From the NCBI RefSeq assembly GCF_008017455.1, contig NZ_VRTY01000006.1, positions 1-64,000 of the forward strand: 64,000 bases of DNA, in the 5' to 3' direction. The translations under genes were made by a program, and so were the position numbers. The stretch comes from Pontibacter qinzhouensis (GTDB taxonomy: Bacteria; Bacteroidota; Bacteroidia; Cytophagales; Hymenobacteraceae). The notes below the pieces were generated by a model. The model was not told where the DNA came from, made no database searches, and saw nothing but the letters and a program-made list of their open reading frames with translations. Positions within the stretch are counted from its first letter, which is position 1, and each line of letters opens with the position of its first letter. This document shows, piece by piece, positions 43,223-52,387 of this stretch.

Positions 43223-43396
43223 TTATTTCAGGATGGCAGAAGCTGTTAAGTTACTTTCTGTTACAGCAACAGAATTGGCTTTGTCAGTTCCGGCATCGGA
43301 GGTTACAGGTTTCAGACACACTGAACAATATACCAGTAGAAGCATAAAAAGTGCAGCAATTATAGAAAGATCAGATTTGTTGGATATCGTGTTCAT
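43223..43396 (-). CDS. Small exported peptide of 57 residues
   Basis: A short minus-strand gene, ATG 43396 to TAA 43223, encoding 57 residues. It begins MNTISNKSDLSIIAALFMLL, followed by LLVYCSVCLKPVTSDAGTDK and a Ser/Thr/Ala tail. The hydrophobic segment (about 11-25) with cysteines (YCSVC) could be a signal or membrane anchor. A strong hairpin lies 18 bases after the stop, as expected for a real transcript end. No family recognised. The overlapping plus-strand frame (43233-43427) is the shadow. Confidence 0.55.
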   Translation of the reverse strand: MNTISNKSDLSIIAALFMLLLVYCSVCLKPVTSDAGTDKANSVAVTESNLTASAILK

Positions 43397-43741
43397 GGCC
43401 GTTAGATTTAAGGTTTTTAGACGTTAGCTTGCTGCATATTTTGTTTTTGTATCAGGATACCTATTATTTAAAATTATTAACTAACATTAGTTATTATCTT
43501 AAAAAGATCGTTCCTGCTTTATTAAACATTTTTGTATGTCGTAAGATATTTATTTTTCTTTAAAGCACAACAACCTCTTCTATTTTACTGATAAATATTT
43601 TATCAACAAGAAATAAACAGGTATTCTAATAGAAACTACTAATAGGCCTCCACAGCCTTTAAATTGGCTTTATAATAATTAAAACCAACTTTGTTACTAG
43701 TACTGAAACGTCTGAGACTTGCAGAAAGTTCGACTGTTGCC
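43397..43741. other. AT-rich gap with a degenerate repeat
   Basis: Contains a TAGACGTTAG-type phrase (about 43403-43426) and a possibly degenerate copy of the 57-bp repeat at about 43621-43667 (TATTCTAATAGAAA...AGGCCTCC). No clear gene. Confidence 0.4.
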
Positions 43742-43825
43742 ATGAAAATAGTTGAACAAACATCAATTAGTTTTAACAAAGCCGTATGCCTTCTTATTAT
43801 AATTTTACTTACCGCCTGTGTTTAA
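43742..43825 (+). CDS. Possible 27-residue lipoprotein-like peptide
   Basis: ATG 43742 to TAA 43823-43825 encodes MKIVEQTSISFN plus KAVCLLIIILLTACV: a signal peptide with a lipobox LLTAC that leaves only Cys-Val after cleavage. It lies about 60 bases upstream of the OmdA-like gene. It may be real or chance; the lipobox at the very end is odd. Confidence 0.3.
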   Translation: MKIVEQTSISFNKAVCLLIIILLTACV

Positions 43826-43844
43826 AATTAGTGGCTGCCTTTAG

Positions 43845-43852
43845 TAACTTTG
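43845..43852 (+). promoter_or_regulatory. Candidate -7 box of the OmdA-like gene
   Basis: TAACTTTG fits TAnnTTTG, 34 bases before ATG 43887. No good -33 TTG is found at the right spacing. Confidence 0.4.
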
Positions 43853-43886
43853 CCGGGTAACGCATAACTCCTTATCCTCTACCGCT

Positions 43887-44519
43887 ATGCAGGAACTTGG
43901 CAAAAAATTACAGTTAAAAAAAACACAGCAGGTACTGCTATTTCACGCTCCGGCGCCATTTTTTAAAGCGCTTTCGGAACAGGGCTTTGCAACTACTGCC
44001 TATGCCGCTGAACCGGCACAGCAGGCAGATGCGGTGCAGCTGTTTGTCCGGAGCCAGGCCGAACTGGAAACCTGGTTACCGCCTGCGCTGGCAGCACTTA
44101 AACCGGAAGGATTACTTTGGATCGCGTACCCCAAAAAATCATCGGGCACGAAAACAGATCTTACCCGCGATGAGGGTTGGCGCTTGCTAGCTACTTTTGG
44201 TTATGAGGCGGTCAGGCAGGTGGCCCTAGATGAGGCTTGGTCTTCGGTGCGTTTCAGGCATTCATCAGAAAGGAAAACACCATCTAAATTCGGTGCTGTG
44301 TATGAGGGCATCGATAAGGAAACGCGCACTGTTACACCACCGCACGACCTGCAGGAGGCGCTGGAAGCAGCTAACCTCAGGAGTAGTTTTGAGCAGCTGG
44401 CTTTTACGCACAAAAAGGAAATGATAGTTTCGCTGCTGGAGGCCAAGCGCCCTGAAACACGCCTGAAACGTGTGCAAAAGGCCATTGAACTGGTGAGGAA
44501 GCTAGCCAAAAGAGCTTAA
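43887..44519 (+). CDS. OmdA (YdeI/OmpD-associated) domain protein
   Basis: A 210-residue protein. The N-terminal part (about 1-130) is DUF3052-like (VLLFHAPAPFFKALSEQGF, AALKPEGLLWIAYPKKSSGTKTDLTRDEGW). The C-terminal part is an OmdA helical domain (TPPHDLQEALEAANLRSSFEQLAFTHKKEMIVSLLEAKRPETRLKRVQKAIELVRKLAKR), found in YdeI-like proteins linked to resistance to cationic peptides. The role here is unknown. Repeat copy 16 follows 31 bases after the stop. Confidence 0.82.
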   Translation: MQELGKKLQLKKTQQVLLFHAPAPFFKALSEQGFATTAYAAEPAQQADAVQLFVRSQAELETWLPPALAALKPEGLLWIAYPKKSSGTKTDLTRDEGWRLLATFGYEAVRQVALDEAWSSVRFRHSSERKTPSKFGAVYEGIDKETRTVTPPHDLQEALEAANLRSSFEQLAFTHKKEMIVSLLEAKRPETRLKRVQKAIELVRKLAKRA

Positions 44520-44550
44520 CACGCACTTGCCCTGCCCCGGCACACAAAGT

Positions 44551-44607
44551 ACCCTTGGCTCAAAACAGGCTCAAAAGCTTTTGGAGGCCGTTTTCATTAG
44601 AATAATT
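44551..44607 (+). repeat. 57-bp dispersed intergenic repeat, copy 16
   Basis: A canonical 57-base plus-strand copy (ACCCTTGGCTC...CTTTTGGAGGCCGTTTTCATTAGAATAATT in outline), in sense 31 bases past the OmdA-like stop. Confidence 0.9.
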
Positions 44608-44751
44608 TGAGCTACAGTTTAAGATATGGTGCAGGCGTTTTATAGTTTGTTCTCTGATGCCTTCAGAGCAGAGAAGAATTAACACTTACAGAAGTTCTTC
44701 CTTTTTCCGTACTTTGTATATCTTTTCAGATTTCTTAATTCTGCTATATAC

Positions 44752-45963
44752 TTGAGCACGTCAACCATCTACCAGAACTACCTGCTGCAGTCGGAGCCCA
44801 ACAAGTTCGATGTGGCTAGCCTGAAGCCAGGCGAGATGATCATTAACATGGGGCCGCAGCACCCCTCTACCCACGGTGTGCTGCGCCTGGAGGTGATTAC
44901 AGATGGTGAACTTATTACAGACGTGGTTCCGCACATTGGTTACCTGCACCGTTGCTTCGAGAAGCATGCCGAGAGCATGGCTTATAACCAAACCATACCC
45001 TACGTAGACCGCATGGACTACCTGGCTGCCATGAACTCGGAGCATGTGTGGTGCATGGGTGTGGAGAAGCTGCTGGGCATTACCGACCAGATTCCGAAGC
45101 GGGTAGAATACATCAGGGTGCTGGTGGCGGAGCTTAACCGGCTGGCCTCGCACTTTGTAGCTATTGGCACCTACGGCATCGACATTGGGGCTTTTACCCC
45201 ATTTTTATGGCTGCTCCGCGACCGGGAACACATTCAGAGGCTGCTGGAGTGGGCATCAGGGGCGCGCATGCTCTACAACTACATTTGGGTTGGTGGCCTG
45301 TACTACGACCTGCCCATTGGCTTTGAGGAGCGCTGCCGCGAGTTCATAAATTACCTGATGCCGAAACTGGATGAGCTGGAAACCATCTTGTTCGACAACT
45401 CCATCTTTATTAACCGCACCGCAAACGTAGGCATTTTACCTTTGGATGTAGCCATTAACTACGGCTGCTCCGGCCCCATGCTGCGTGGTTCCGGCCTTAA
45501 ATACGACCTGCGCCGCGTAGATGGCTATTCAGTATATCCGGAACTCGACTTTGAGGTACCCATAGGCAAAGGCACCGTAGGCACCACCGGCGACTGCTGG
45601 GACCGAAACTATGTGCGCATGCAGGAGTGCCGGGAGTCTGCCAAAATTATACACCAGTGCCTCGACCGGCTGCTCGGCGACTACAAACGCACCCCCGACT
45701 TCGATCCGCAGGCAGCCTGCCCCAAAAAGCTGCGCACCACCGGCAGCAAAGAGCTTTACTTCCGGGGCGAAACACCACGTGGCGAGCTGGGCTATTTCTT
45801 TCGCAGCACCGACCGCACCGATGTTCCTTTCCGCTGCAAAGGCCGCTCCCCCTGCTTCTCTAACCTGTCGGTACTGCACGAAATCTCCAAGGGCTGCATG
45901 GTGGCCGACCTGATTGCCATTGTAGGTTCTGTAGATATTGTGCTGGGCGAACTGGATAGGTAA
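44752..45963 (+). CDS. nuoD: NADH-quinone oxidoreductase subunit D
   Basis: The 49-kDa subunit of complex I, 403 residues, with the family core [52 protein letters not shown]. It contributes to the quinone chamber with NuoB. The start is TTG 44752 because the next ATG lies inside the conserved core. It is on the plus strand, 35 kb from nuoABC, with no other nuo gene adjacent. This breaks the usual nuoABCD order. Confidence 0.96.
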   Translation: MSTSTIYQNYLLQSEPNKFDVASLKPGEMIINMGPQHPSTHGVLRLEVITDGELITDVVPHIGYLHRCFEKHAESMAYNQTIPYVDRMDYLAAMNSEHVWCMGVEKLLGITDQIPKRVEYIRVLVAELNRLASHFVAIGTYGIDIGAFTPFLWLLRDREHIQRLLEWASGARMLYNYIWVGGLYYDLPIGFEERCREFINYLMPKLDELETILFDNSIFINRTANVGILPLDVAINYGCSGPMLRGSGLKYDLRRVDGYSVYPELDFEVPIGKGTVGTTGDCWDRNYVRMQECRESAKIIHQCLDRLLGDYKRTPDFDPQAACPKKLRTTGSKELYFRGETPRGELGYFFRSTDRTDVPFRCKGRSPCFSNLSVLHEISKGCMVADLIAIVGSVDIVLGELDR

Positions 45964-46094
45964 CAGTATTAAAAGACTGTTTAACTACACCTGAAGCGCC
46001 TGTTACCAAATTGTTACCTAAGTATAAAACATCAGTTTCGTATCGTCGTTCTGAATAATCTTTAAACGATACTTACAAGCTGATTAATTACTTT

Positions 46095-46910
46095 ATGAAT
46101 AAACTTCTTTCTGTTCACCTGCTCTGGCTACTGGTGCTATTTGCTCCTGCACATTCTATAGCCCAGATACAACCCATAGACAAAGATACAGCCAATGTGC
46201 TGCCGGCAGACACAGTACTGCCAGGCCAGAAAAATCCTTTTACCGATGCTCAGCGATTAGAGGCCAGCAACAGTCGTTTTCTGAAGCGGGCCGTTATACC
46301 ATCTGCAGCACTGGTTGGTGCAGGCATTCTTACCATTCAGGGCAGAGGCCTAATCAGCAGTTTTGATACCCGCGACGTCCGCAACAGACACTTCCCTAAT
46401 TTTAGCACCGAAGCAGATGATTTTATAATGCTTGCGCCGTTGGTCGGGCTGTATGGTTTTAATTTGATTTCGTCGCAGAACAGGCACGAGCTGGGGCGGC
46501 AAACCTTACTTCTTGGTCTTTCTGGTGTACTTGCTTCGGCGGTTGTCTGGCCAGTTAAAGGGCTTACCAACATAGATCGTCCTAACGGGAAGCCGCATGC
46601 TTTTCCATCGGGCCATACTACCTATGCCTTTACCATCGCCACTTTTATGGATAAAGAGTTCCGGCACAAAAGCCCCTGGATAAGTGTGGCCAGCTATGGC
46701 ATTGCAGGTGCCACAGGCGTGATGCGTGTGCTGAACAATGCCCACTGGATGGCCGATGTACTGGCTGGTGCCGGTGTGGGCATTATATCTGTAAACACAG
46801 TGTATTGGGTGCATGCCAAGTTAACGCAGGGCGGAGGGCTCAACACTACATTTGTACCGGTTTTATTACCCGGAGGAGCAAAAGGCATGGCGTTTACACT
46901 AGCATTCTAA
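46095..46910 (+). CDS. PAP2 family phosphatase, exported
   Basis: A 271-residue PAP2 (type 2 phosphatidic acid phosphatase) protein with a signal peptide ending HSIAQ. The conserved motifs are present: DRPNG (the KxxxxxxRP region, KGLTNIDRP), PSGHTTYAF and the C-terminal VLNNAHWMADVLAG. It probably dephosphorylates lipid phosphates at the outer face of a membrane. It is followed by the DUF5686 gene after 94 bases. Confidence 0.9.
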   Translation: MNKLLSVHLLWLLVLFAPAHSIAQIQPIDKDTANVLPADTVLPGQKNPFTDAQRLEASNSRFLKRAVIPSAALVGAGILTIQGRGLISSFDTRDVRNRHFPNFSTEADDFIMLAPLVGLYGFNLISSQNRHELGRQTLLLGLSGVLASAVVWPVKGLTNIDRPNGKPHAFPSGHTTYAFTIATFMDKEFRHKSPWISVASYGIAGATGVMRVLNNAHWMADVLAGAGVGIISVNTVYWVHAKLTQGGGLNTTFVPVLLPGGAKGMAFTLAF

Positions 46911-47004
46911 TTCAAAAAAAGATTCAGGCAGCAACCATAAACAAACAGGACTTGTTAATTTGCACGGAAATCAACACCGTGACCTTGTATTGAAAGTACA
47001 GTAA

Positions 47005-49443
47005 ATGGTCGCTAACAATCTTAAGATGTCCGGATTCCGCAGCTGCTTTTTGCTTTTTCTCGGTTTGCTTGTAGCAACGGCTGCTTTTGCGCAGCCTACT
47101 CATATACAAGTACAAGGCGTGGTGCAAGATGCCCGTACAGGCGAGAAGCTGGCTTTTGTGAATATTGTGGCAAACGACGGAGAAACTGGCACCACAACGA
47201 ACCTCGACGGACAGTTTGTGCTCCGGCACAACCGCTCGATCCAGACGGTGCGTTTCAGCTATGTGGGCTACACTACCCAGTTTGCCACCCCCGACTCTAG
47301 CAGCACTTTACAGGTTTTTCTGCAGCCTGCCGCGGCACGACTAGCCGAAGTAATTGTTCGCTCCGGCGAAAATCCGGCGCACCGCATTATCCGGCTGGCC
47401 AACCGGCACCGGGAGCAGCACAAGCCAGAGAACCTCGCTGCCTACTCCTACCGCACCTATAATAAGTTTATACTAACAGCCGTAGGCAGCGCAGATGCAG
47501 CCGCAATACGCGCTAAACCAGAACTATCGCGGCAGGACTCCGCTTACCTAAAAATGGGTAAGTTGCTGGAGGAGCAGCACCTGTTCCTATCGGAAAGCAT
47601 TACCGAGTTCGCTTTCCTGAAGCCTAATCAGCAAAAAGAAACCATTCTGGCTACGCAGGTATCGGGGTTGGAGCAGCCGAGTTTTGGCATTGTGGCCGCC
47701 GAAGCACGTGAATTTTCGGTGTACGACGACATGCCGGTATTTTTTGGTAAACGCTACCTCAGCCCCCTCAGCACTGGCAGCACCCGCAAATATAATTTCC
47801 TGCTGGAAGAAACCTCCGTCATCGGTTCCGACACGATCTACATCATCTCTTACAGGCCTGAAAACGGCAAAAACTTCGATGGGCTCACGGGCATTCTGTA
47901 CATCAACAGCAAAGGCTGGGCAGTGCAGAATGTAATTGCCGAATCGGCGACAGACGACGATAAGCGAGGCATGAAACTCCAGCAGCAGTTTGAGCAGGTA
48001 AACGGGCATTGGTTCCCAAAGGAGCTGGATGTGGAAATAACTATTCCGCAGGTGCAAATGCGGGGGCACCAACCCTACGGCCACCTCAGAACTTACATTA
48101 CCGACGTACAGCTGAACCCTCCACTCAGGCGGCGCGATTTCGACCTCATTGCGCTCTCGCAGGCACCGGAGGCGCACCGGCAACCGCTACGTTTTTGGCA
48201 GCAATTCCGCACCGATTCACTTAACCGGGTGGAGCAGCGCACCTACCAACAACTCGACAGCACCGGCAAAGCCGATAATCTGGACAAGAAGATACAGGTA
48301 ATTGAGTACCTGTCAGCCCGCCAGATTCCGATCGGGAAAATCAGCCTGGACCTGAACCGTTTCCTGCGCATCAGCGATTTTGAAGGGCTGCGCCTGGGGC
48401 TGGGTGCACACACTAACAACCGGTTCTCGGAGCGCCTGATAGTGGGCGGCTACTGGGGCTATGGCTTCGGCGATAAAGAGCACAAGTACGGCGCCGATGC
48501 ATCCCTGCTGCTGCACAAGCCATCGGAGCTGAAGCTGGCAGCAGAGCTTTTTGAGGATGTGCTGGAACCAGGCGGCAGACGACTTCCTTTTATGCCGCGT
48601 AGCTCTTTTAACAGTCTGCGACCGGCCCTGCTCACCCACCTCGACTATACCACCCACCGCAGCGCCTCGCTCTCAGGCCGCTTGCTGCGCTACCTACAGG
48701 TGCAGGCTATGCTACGGCAGGAGGAGAGGCGACCAACTTTAGCTGTGGAGATCCCGGAAAGCCCGGTGCGTTACCAGGTGGCAGAGGCCGTGCTGGGGCT
48801 GCGGTATGCCTATGGGGAGCAGTTGGTGCAGCTGTTCAATCAGACCAGGCCTGTACCAAACGCTTTTCCGGTGCTACGGGCGCAGTACTCACGTGGCTTA
48901 CAAGGTTTTCTGGACGGCGAATACGATTACCATAAAGTAGATGCAAGGCTTTCAGCCTCTTTCCGGCATCGCACCACCGGCGAAACCAGCGTAACATTGA
49001 TGGGCGGTTTGATAAAAGGCGCCCTGCCGCTGTTGGCGATGTACAATGGCTATGGCAGCTTCAACTCTTCTTATAAGGTATATGCCGGCGAAGGTTTCGA
49101 AACCATGGCACCATACGAGTTCTTCTCCGATCGCTATACCTCTCTCTTTCTGCAACAAGACATTGGCAAGCGCCTGCTGCGCACCAGGTTTTTTCAGCCC
49201 AACCTCGTGCTGCTCACCAACATCGGCTTCGGAGATATGAAGGAGCGGCAGTTTGCAGAGCAGGAGCAGTACTTCAACACCATGTCACGCGGCTTCTACG
49301 AATCTGGCCTGCTGCTCAACGATATTATCGCGTCTCCTTTTTCTGGTGTAGGCATTGGCTTCTTCTACCGCTACGGCCCCTACGCCTTAGAGAAAGCTTC
49401 GGATAATTTCAGGATTAAGCTAACGACTTCTTTGTTTTTTTGA
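47005..49443 (+). CDS. DUF5686 protein with carboxypeptidase-like domain
   Basis: An 812-residue exported protein. A signal peptide ends near AFAQ (about 30). A carboxypeptidase-regulatory-like domain (about 33-115; VQGVVQDARTGEKLAFVNIV, SYVGYTTQF) is followed by the DUF5686 region, probably an outer-membrane beta-barrel (many alternating aromatic strands, ending KLTTSLFF). The combination is common in Bacteroidota; function unknown. The start at 47005 (ATG) is used; ATG 47026 is an alternative. No TonB plug is seen, so it is not a receptor. Confidence 0.9.
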   Translation: MVANNLKMSGFRSCFLLFLGLLVATAAFAQPTHIQVQGVVQDARTGEKLAFVNIVANDGETGTTTNLDGQFVLRHNRSIQTVRFSYVGYTTQFATPDSSSTLQVFLQPAAARLAEVIVRSGENPAHRIIRLANRHREQHKPENLAAYSYRTYNKFILTAVGSADAAAIRAKPELSRQDSAYLKMGKLLEEQHLFLSESITEFAFLKPNQQKETILATQVSGLEQPSFGIVAAEAREFSVYDDMPVFFGKRYLSPLSTGSTRKYNFLLEETSVIGSDTIYIISYRPENGKNFDGLTGILYINSKGWAVQNVIAESATDDDKRGMKLQQQFEQVNGHWFPKELDVEITIPQVQMRGHQPYGHLRTYITDVQLNPPLRRRDFDLIALSQAPEAHRQPLRFWQQFRTDSLNRVEQRTYQQLDSTGKADNLDKKIQVIEYLSARQIPIGKISLDLNRFLRISDFEGLRLGLGAHTNNRFSERLIVGGYWGYGFGDKEHKYGADASLLLHKPSELKLAAELFEDVLEPGGRRLPFMPRSSFNSLRPALLTHLDYTTHRSASLSGRLLRYLQVQAMLRQEERRPTLAVEIPESPVRYQVAEAVLGLRYAYGEQLVQLFNQTRPVPNAFPVLRAQYSRGLQGFLDGEYDYHKVDARLSASFRHRTTGETSVTLMGGLIKGALPLLAMYNGYGSFNSSYKVYAGEGFETMAPYEFFSDRYTSLFLQQDIGKRLLRTRFFQPNLVLLTNIGFGDMKERQFAEQEQYFNTMSRGFYESGLLLNDIIASPFSGVGIGFFYRYGPYALEKASDNFRIKLTTSLFF

Positions 49444-49622
49444 TGATGGTATAGTGGCCGCTAAACGTGCAATAGTTTAACTACTCTCATGAGGTGTAGC
49501 CTATAATTTTATTACAAACAGTCACTTCATTTAAAATAGTAACAGATAAACAATGTTTTATCTATTGCTACAGTATCTTCGCACCCAGCGCTGCTCCTGC
49601 GCTCAATCATTTAGTTTTTTAA

Positions 49623-50858
49623 ATGAGCATCCATACTACTTTACAACAACGTGCGGATTTTTACCTGCTTCTGCTTTATATAGCAGTTTGTGCAACAATT
49701 GTATTAAGAGTAAGCGTAGAAGTAACAGGATATATGTCCCCGGATTCAGATTATTATCTTGAAGCCGCTTCTAGCTTAAAGAACGGGCATGGAGTTTATA
49801 TAAGGGATCTTTATGCGCCACAAGGTCCATTTACTCCTAATAAAAGGATACCTTTTACCGCCTGGCCAATTGGTTACCCTTTCCTCATATTTGTAGTATC
49901 TGAATTAACCCCATTAGATATTTTCTGGGCCGGTAAAACTGTTAATCTACTGTTTATTGGGTTAGCTTTTTTACTGATCCGCCACATTCAGAGGGAGCAC
50001 AGTTACATAATAGCGTCCATTTTTGGAGCTTTCACTATTTTAGAAGTTTCCTCCTACACCTGGTCCGAAAGTATATTTATGATTGGCTTGCTCTACCTAT
50101 GCTACATATTTACAAACATATATGTAGACAAAAACAGGAGCTTTAGTATGCTAAAGATCTTATTAGCTTCGATTTTTATATTCTTGATTCGATATATAGG
50201 TATAATAGCCGCAGGAGCTATTTTCTTAGCCTTCGTATATTACTTCTGGTATAACAAGGATAGCAAGACCAGTAAACACTTCCTATATGTGTTATTAACA
50301 TTAAGTTTATTTATCAGTTTGTACCTTTGCACAAATTACTATATAGCCGGGTATAACACAGACGTTCAGCGCTTAACAAAAGAAATGGAAAGCTTCCCGG
50401 AGGTTGTCTGGATGGCACTTAAAGGCTTAGCCGGTGAATTATTCCTCTTAAGAAGATACTATTTTAATGGTTTCCCTGACTGGTTAACAATAGCGGCTGC
50501 AAGCTTTCAACTGATACTATTTTACATGATCTATAGTAGCTTGCGAAAACAGCGGGGAATTTGGCAGGAGTTCCAAAAAAACATTTTTTCACACATGTGT
50601 CTTTTAATGGCTGGCTTATACCTACTGCTGCTAATTTCTCTAAGAAGCATATCGCAATTCGACCCTATCAACTATCGTCTGCTTTCGCCATTCACATTTT
50701 TGATGCTCACCGGCGTTATTCATTATATTGTGGCACTTCCTGATCACCATACAGATATCAAAAAAGCAAAACACCTCATTCTGGCCCTTTTTTTAATTTC
50801 GCTTATTATAAACCTCCCAAAAGAGTACATTTTAGGTAAATTCATAAATCTGATGTAG
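49623..50858 (+). CDS. Multipass membrane protein, GT-C glycosyltransferase-like (1)
   Basis: A 411-residue protein with about nine or ten membrane helices. The first extracytoplasmic loop has SPDSDYYLEAASSLKNGHG, an acidic motif as in GT-C (GT39/PMT-like) enzymes that use polyprenyl-phosphate sugars; the assignment is by fold-type likeness only. The DNA is AT-rich (one sample line counts 32% G+C against 57% in a nearby gene), unlike its neighbours. A paralogue follows after 7 bases. Shared motifs are TGY.SPDS, YTWSE and RYIG. Confidence 0.75.
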   Translation: MSIHTTLQQRADFYLLLLYIAVCATIVLRVSVEVTGYMSPDSDYYLEAASSLKNGHGVYIRDLYAPQGPFTPNKRIPFTAWPIGYPFLIFVVSELTPLDIFWAGKTVNLLFIGLAFLLIRHIQREHSYIIASIFGAFTILEVSSYTWSESIFMIGLLYLCYIFTNIYVDKNRSFSMLKILLASIFIFLIRYIGIIAAGAIFLAFVYYFWYNKDSKTSKHFLYVLLTLSLFISLYLCTNYYIAGYNTDVQRLTKEMESFPEVVWMALKGLAGELFLLRRYYFNGFPDWLTIAAASFQLILFYMIYSSLRKQRGIWQEFQKNIFSHMCLLMAGLYLLLLISLRSISQFDPINYRLLSPFTFLMLTGVIHYIVALPDHHTDIKKAKHLILALFLISLIINLPKEYILGKFINLM

Positions 50859-50865
50859 CGAAGAT

Positions 50866-52065
50866 ATGCGCAATTTTATCCTGTCTTTTTCTGCCGATAG
50901 ACTGCTGCTGCTGCTCTTTATAATTTTAGTTACCGCACATGTATATAGGATAAACGCTGAGGCAACAGGTTATACTTCCCCTGATTCTCGTTTTTATCTG
51001 GAACTGGCGGGGAACCTGCAAAAAGGAAAAGGGTTTTATATTATTAACCGAACAACCAATGAGCCACAATTTTTCTATGTTTGGCCTGTTGGTTATCCTG
51101 TGCTCCTATATGTGGTGGCACAAATTACTTCGCTTAGCCTTTTCTGGTCTTCCAAAGTTTTAAACTTCTTATTGTTAGGGTTCAATTTCCTGATTCTGCG
51201 CCAACTAAGCCAAAGGTACTCTTTTGTGTTAGCCTCAATATTTTGCTCCTACACCTTAATGGAAGTTTATAGTTACACCTGGTCAGAAGCTCCCTTTATT
51301 ACAGCTTTGCTGTTCCTAGCACTCCTGATAAGCAAGCCTTTGCCTCTTTTTGATAAGAATAGGTACGTCATTCTATTAGTAATGACATGCTTGTTTCTGT
51401 TCCTTGTGCGCTATATAGGTGCTTTTTCTCTTGGCGTTATAGCACTTCTTTCCATGTATAATTTGCTCAGGCAATGCAAACAGTTGGCAATTAAACTAGG
51501 GGTCGCTTCTGTTTTTTTGCTCTTCCTGATGCTCCTGTACTTAAGCATCAACTATTATTTTGGTAATAGCTTTACTGGATCTGGCAGGTTTGAAATAGAA
51601 CGTGAACCCATTCAAGATTTTGTTCTAATGCTATACTCTGGGCTGTTTAATGAGTTTCTGATTGTAAGAAAATACCGTATATGGGGCGACTTACTTTTCA
51701 TTTTCACTACACTCGTACAGGTAGCTATAGTAGTAGTTATATTTCTTCGTCTTAAGACGCAGCAAAGCTTTAAAGGATATATGAAGAATAGCTTTACAAA
51801 TAGTTGTTTCGGTATAGGACTTCTATACCTGTTAGCCCTCATTGGGCTTCGTTTTATTTCGCACTTCGATGACTTAGATTACCGACTTCTTTCCCCCTTC
51901 AGCACCTTAATAATTGCAGGCTTGATGTATGCCATAGTGAAACTTCCTGACAATAAGAATACCATAATTGCTAAACTTCTGTGCTTTGGGTTTTATCTAT
52001 TTTCTCTTTTCCTTAACCTGCCAAAGCAATACCTATTAGAGAAGTTGGGCTATTTGACCTTCTGA
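50866..52065 (+). CDS. Multipass membrane protein, GT-C glycosyltransferase-like (2)
   Basis: A 399-residue paralogue of the preceding protein with the same loop motif (TGYTSPDSRFYLELAGNLQKGKGF), VWPVGYPVLLYVV and FLVRYIGA. It has about ten membrane helices. AT-rich like its partner. The 7-base gap implies co-transcription. The two may form a heterodimer or act on two substrates. Repeat copy 17 follows 46 bases after the stop. Confidence 0.75.
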   Translation: MRNFILSFSADRLLLLLFIILVTAHVYRINAEATGYTSPDSRFYLELAGNLQKGKGFYIINRTTNEPQFFYVWPVGYPVLLYVVAQITSLSLFWSSKVLNFLLLGFNFLILRQLSQRYSFVLASIFCSYTLMEVYSYTWSEAPFITALLFLALLISKPLPLFDKNRYVILLVMTCLFLFLVRYIGAFSLGVIALLSMYNLLRQCKQLAIKLGVASVFLLFLMLLYLSINYYFGNSFTGSGRFEIEREPIQDFVLMLYSGLFNEFLIVRKYRIWGDLLFIFTTLVQVAIVVVIFLRLKTQQSFKGYMKNSFTNSCFGIGLLYLLALIGLRFISHFDDLDYRLLSPFSTLIIAGLMYAIVKLPDNKNTIIAKLLCFGFYLFSLFLNLPKQYLLEKLGYLTF

Positions 52066-52387
52066 AAAGCAGCAGAAGCTATAAATACTGACAACCTGCC
52101 AAGCACGCTTTACCCTTGACTCTTAAAAGGCCAAACTACCTTTGGAAGGCCATTTCCATTAGAATAATTTGAGGATTAGCTGTTGCAGCCACTCTCTTCG
52201 CTAAACTACTGATCTATAAAAATGGCCTGTTGGTATAACAGTGGGCACGGTTGGTAGAAACCAGCTGTACTTTCTGCGCATTATTGCCTTTGCAGATAAG
52301 CCTTTTGCGCAGATTCTGTTAATTTTAAGTGATTTGGGCAGCTCCTTTCTACGAACTGCTGCCTTACAAACCTTTAACAACCTCTGC
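52066..52387. other. Gap before the M16 peptidase genes, with one repeat
   Basis: Holds repeat copy 17 and a TTTTG / TAATTTTA pair (52303-52327) too closely spaced to be a good promoter. The open frame from 52241 before ATG 52388 lacks a signal peptide and is not used. Confidence 0.5.
52112..52169 (+). repeat. 57-bp dispersed intergenic repeat, copy 17
   Basis: A plus-strand copy of 58 bases (ACCCTTGACTC...CTTTGGAAGGCCATTTCCATTAGAATAATT in outline), in sense 46 bases past the stop of the preceding gene. AAAAGGCC and GGCCATTT can pair. Confidence 0.9.

Noticed and set aside
43621..43667. A possible further copy of the 57-bp repeat
   Set aside because: Only the TATTCTAAT end and a weak AGGCCTCC match; counted as degenerate and left out of the family count.
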